This document shows, in pieces, positions 62,828-64,000 of a stretch of DNA of 64,000 nt. Made by a program: the position numbers and the translations under genes. Numbering within the stretch: position 1 is the stretch's first letter; each line of letters begins with the position of its first letter. The DNA is from Rhodospirillales bacterium (GTDB taxonomy: Bacteria; Pseudomonadota; Alphaproteobacteria; ATCC43930; CGMCC-115725). The stretch is taken from the NCBI GenBank assembly GCA_028288725.1, contig JAQGIC010000133.1, positions 1 through 64,000 on the forward strand, in the 5' to 3' direction. A model generated the notes under the pieces. The model saw only the letters and a list, made by a program, of their open reading frames with translations. It ran no database searches and had not been told where the DNA came from.

Positions 62828-63519
62828 CATTGCTCCAATTTGAAGGCGTTTGCTCGGCCTACGGCTCGGCTCGGGTACTTCACGATGTTTCGCTGTCCGT
62901 ATCCAAGGGTGAGCGCGTCGCCATCCTTGGCCGCAACGGCGTCGGGAAGACCACTGTCGTCAACACCTGCCTCGGGCTCGCCTCGATGCAAAGCGGCCGC
63001 ATGGCGTTCCTCGGCCGGGACGTCAAGGCGGTCCGAACCTTTACGGCGGCGCGTTCCGGTCTCTCGGTCGTTCCGCAGGGGCGGCGCATCGTCTCAAACT
63101 TGACGGTTCGCGAAAACCTGATTCTGGGCGGCGCACCTCAGCGCAAGGGCCGCTGGAGTGTCGATGAGGTGTTCCGGCTGTTTCCGATCCTGAAGGAACG
63201 GGCGGAAACTCCCGGCACGGCCATGAGTGGTGGCCAGCAGCAGATGCTGGCGATCGGGCGCGCACTGATGTCCAACCCCGACCTGCTGATCCTCGACGAG
63301 CCGAGTGAAGGCCTGGCGCCGGTTGTCGTGGATGAGCTTGGCGAGACACTCGTCAAACTCGCCAGCGGGGGCATGAGCATCCTGCTGATCGAACAGAACT
63401 TCGGTCTCGTCCACAAAGTAGCCGAACGCTACTACGTCCTGTCAAAAGGATCGGTGGTCGAGGAGGGGAAACTCGCCGGCCTATCAATGGAAACGCTCAA
63501 AAAACACGTCGCCGTTTAA
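62824..63519 (+). CDS. LIV-type ABC transporter ATPase (LivF-like)
   Basis: This 231-residue ATPase has Walker A LGRNGVGKTT, signature MSGGQQQMLAIGRAL and Walker B LLILDEPSEGL. VPQGRRIVSNLTVRENL is a LivF landmark. It pairs with the LivG-like subunit. Confidence 0.92.
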   Translation: MTLLQFEGVCSAYGSARVLHDVSLSVSKGERVAILGRNGVGKTTVVNTCLGLASMQSGRMAFLGRDVKAVRTFTAARSGLSVVPQGRRIVSNLTVRENLILGGAPQRKGRWSVDEVFRLFPILKERAETPGTAMSGGQQQMLAIGRALMSNPDLLILDEPSEGLAPVVVDELGETLVKLASGGMSILLIEQNFGLVHKVAERYYVLSKGSVVEEGKLAGLSMETLKKHVAV

Positions 63520-63578
63520 GGCAGGCGCCTTCTACGGCTTAGCCAGAATCTTAAGAACGACATGGGGAGGAAAAACAA

Positions 63579-64000
63579 ATGCCTACAAGACGTCAAGTCC
63601 TGTTCGCCTGTGCAGCAACTGTCGCACTCGGTCTGTCGGGCGTTGCTTCCGCAGCGGACAAGGCGCCGCTGCTGATCGGCGTGCCGACCGCTCTGACCGG
63701 TCCCTATGGCGACCTCGGCGAGCAGGTCCGCCGGGCTGTCAATTTTGCTGTAGACGAGGCCAATGAATCCGGTGGCGTTGATGGCCGCAAGGTTCAGGTC
63801 AGCTTTCTTGATACCCAGGCCAAGGCCGAGTTGGCACGCCAGCAGGGCGAGAAGCTCTCGCTGGGCGGATACAAGATCCTGACCGGTTCAATCGCGTCGG
63901 GCGAAGCGCTGGCGATCGGGCCAATGCTTGAGCGCTGGGACGCAATGTTTGTCGCCACGATCAACAAGGCTGACGACATCACCGGCAAGTCCTGCAACAG
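63579..64000 (+). CDS. LIV-type ABC transporter substrate-binding protein (partial)
   Basis: The first 140 residues are present; the gene runs off the window. A signal peptide (MPTRRQVLFACAATVALG, ending ASA|AD near residue 26) is followed by the Leu/Ile/Val-binding-protein fold: IGVPTALTGPYGDLGEQVRRAVNFAVDEANESGGVDGRKV and a GSIASGEALAIGP ligand-site segment. It delivers substrate to the four transporter components upstream. GGGGAGG precedes the ATG. Confidence 0.92.
   Translation, partial: MPTRRQVLFACAATVALGLSGVASAADKAPLLIGVPTALTGPYGDLGEQVRRAVNFAVDEANESGGVDGRKVQVSFLDTQAKAELARQQGEKLSLGGYKILTGSIASGEALAIGPMLERWDAMFVATINKADDITGKSCN

Overview
The window looks like the chromosome of a GC-rich alphaproteobacterium. 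Evidence is the Alphaproteobacteria-type gene order aroA-cmk-rpsA-ihfB-lapA-...-pyrF-trpF-trpB-trpA-accD-folC, the block HDAC-xseB-ispA-...-tlyA-RNA methyltransferase, a FYDLN-acid (TIGR02300) protein beside aroA, and a Caulobacter-like oxidative xylose set. The genus cannot be fixed from sequence alone; the layout suggests a Rhodospirillales-like lineage.

Region by region. (1) 0.2-15.8 kb is a pentose locus: a XylD-like sugar-acid dehydratase, an SNF2/SWIM helicase, aldose 1-epimerase, a FadR-type regulator, an SMP-30 lactonase, a XylB-like SDR and a ROK repressor on the minus strand, divergent from a xylose-type ABC transporter (xylF-xylH-xylG) and an OprB porin. Together they import a pentose and oxidise it to lactone, aldonate and 2-keto-3-deoxy acid. 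Enzymes for the last Weimberg or Dahms steps are not in the window. (2) 16.4-20.7 kb is a four-gene envelope operon (OprB porin, beta-propeller, Tat-exported DyP peroxidase, cupredoxin) behind a strong Fur-like palindrome, probably for iron acquisition. (3) 20.7-40.4 kb holds housekeeping genes: RNA methyltransferases, ispA/xseB, folate, fatty-acid, tryptophan and pyrimidine synthesis, ribosomal protein S1, IHF and shikimate genes. A MATE exporter sits where dxs is usually found, and two amino-acid oxidoreductase genes interrupt the lapA-pyrF junction. (4) 40.4-47.3 kb holds a membrane protein with a TetR regulator, a cysteine-synthase-like gene, Lrp with a saccharopine-dehydrogenase-like gene, and an AlgI/AlgJ-type O-acetylation pair. 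(5) tRNA-Ala(GGC) at 47.5 kb is followed by about 0.7 kb of apparently degraded DNA. (6) 48.4-64 kb is an aromatic/alicyclic catabolic block: the complete 3-hydroxybenzoate-gentisate route (6-hydroxylase, gentisate dioxygenase, maleylpyruvate isomerase-like GST, fumarylpyruvate hydrolase), a MarR regulator, an SDR, an Old-Yellow-Enzyme, three fumarate-reductase/KstD-type flavoproteins, a small membrane protein and a complete LIV-type ABC transporter whose binding protein runs off the end.

The most interesting signals are in block 6. The flavoprotein, OYE and SDR set could convert an alicyclic acid into 3-hydroxybenzoate, and a recurring 13-bp motif (ATTGRCMGMAYRC) lies upstream of four of its transcription units. 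Elsewhere there are structured intergenic repeats, including a two-hairpin element whose two copies differ by pairing-preserving changes, and a ~490-bp element with inverted ends. No transposase, CRISPR array or prophage was seen.
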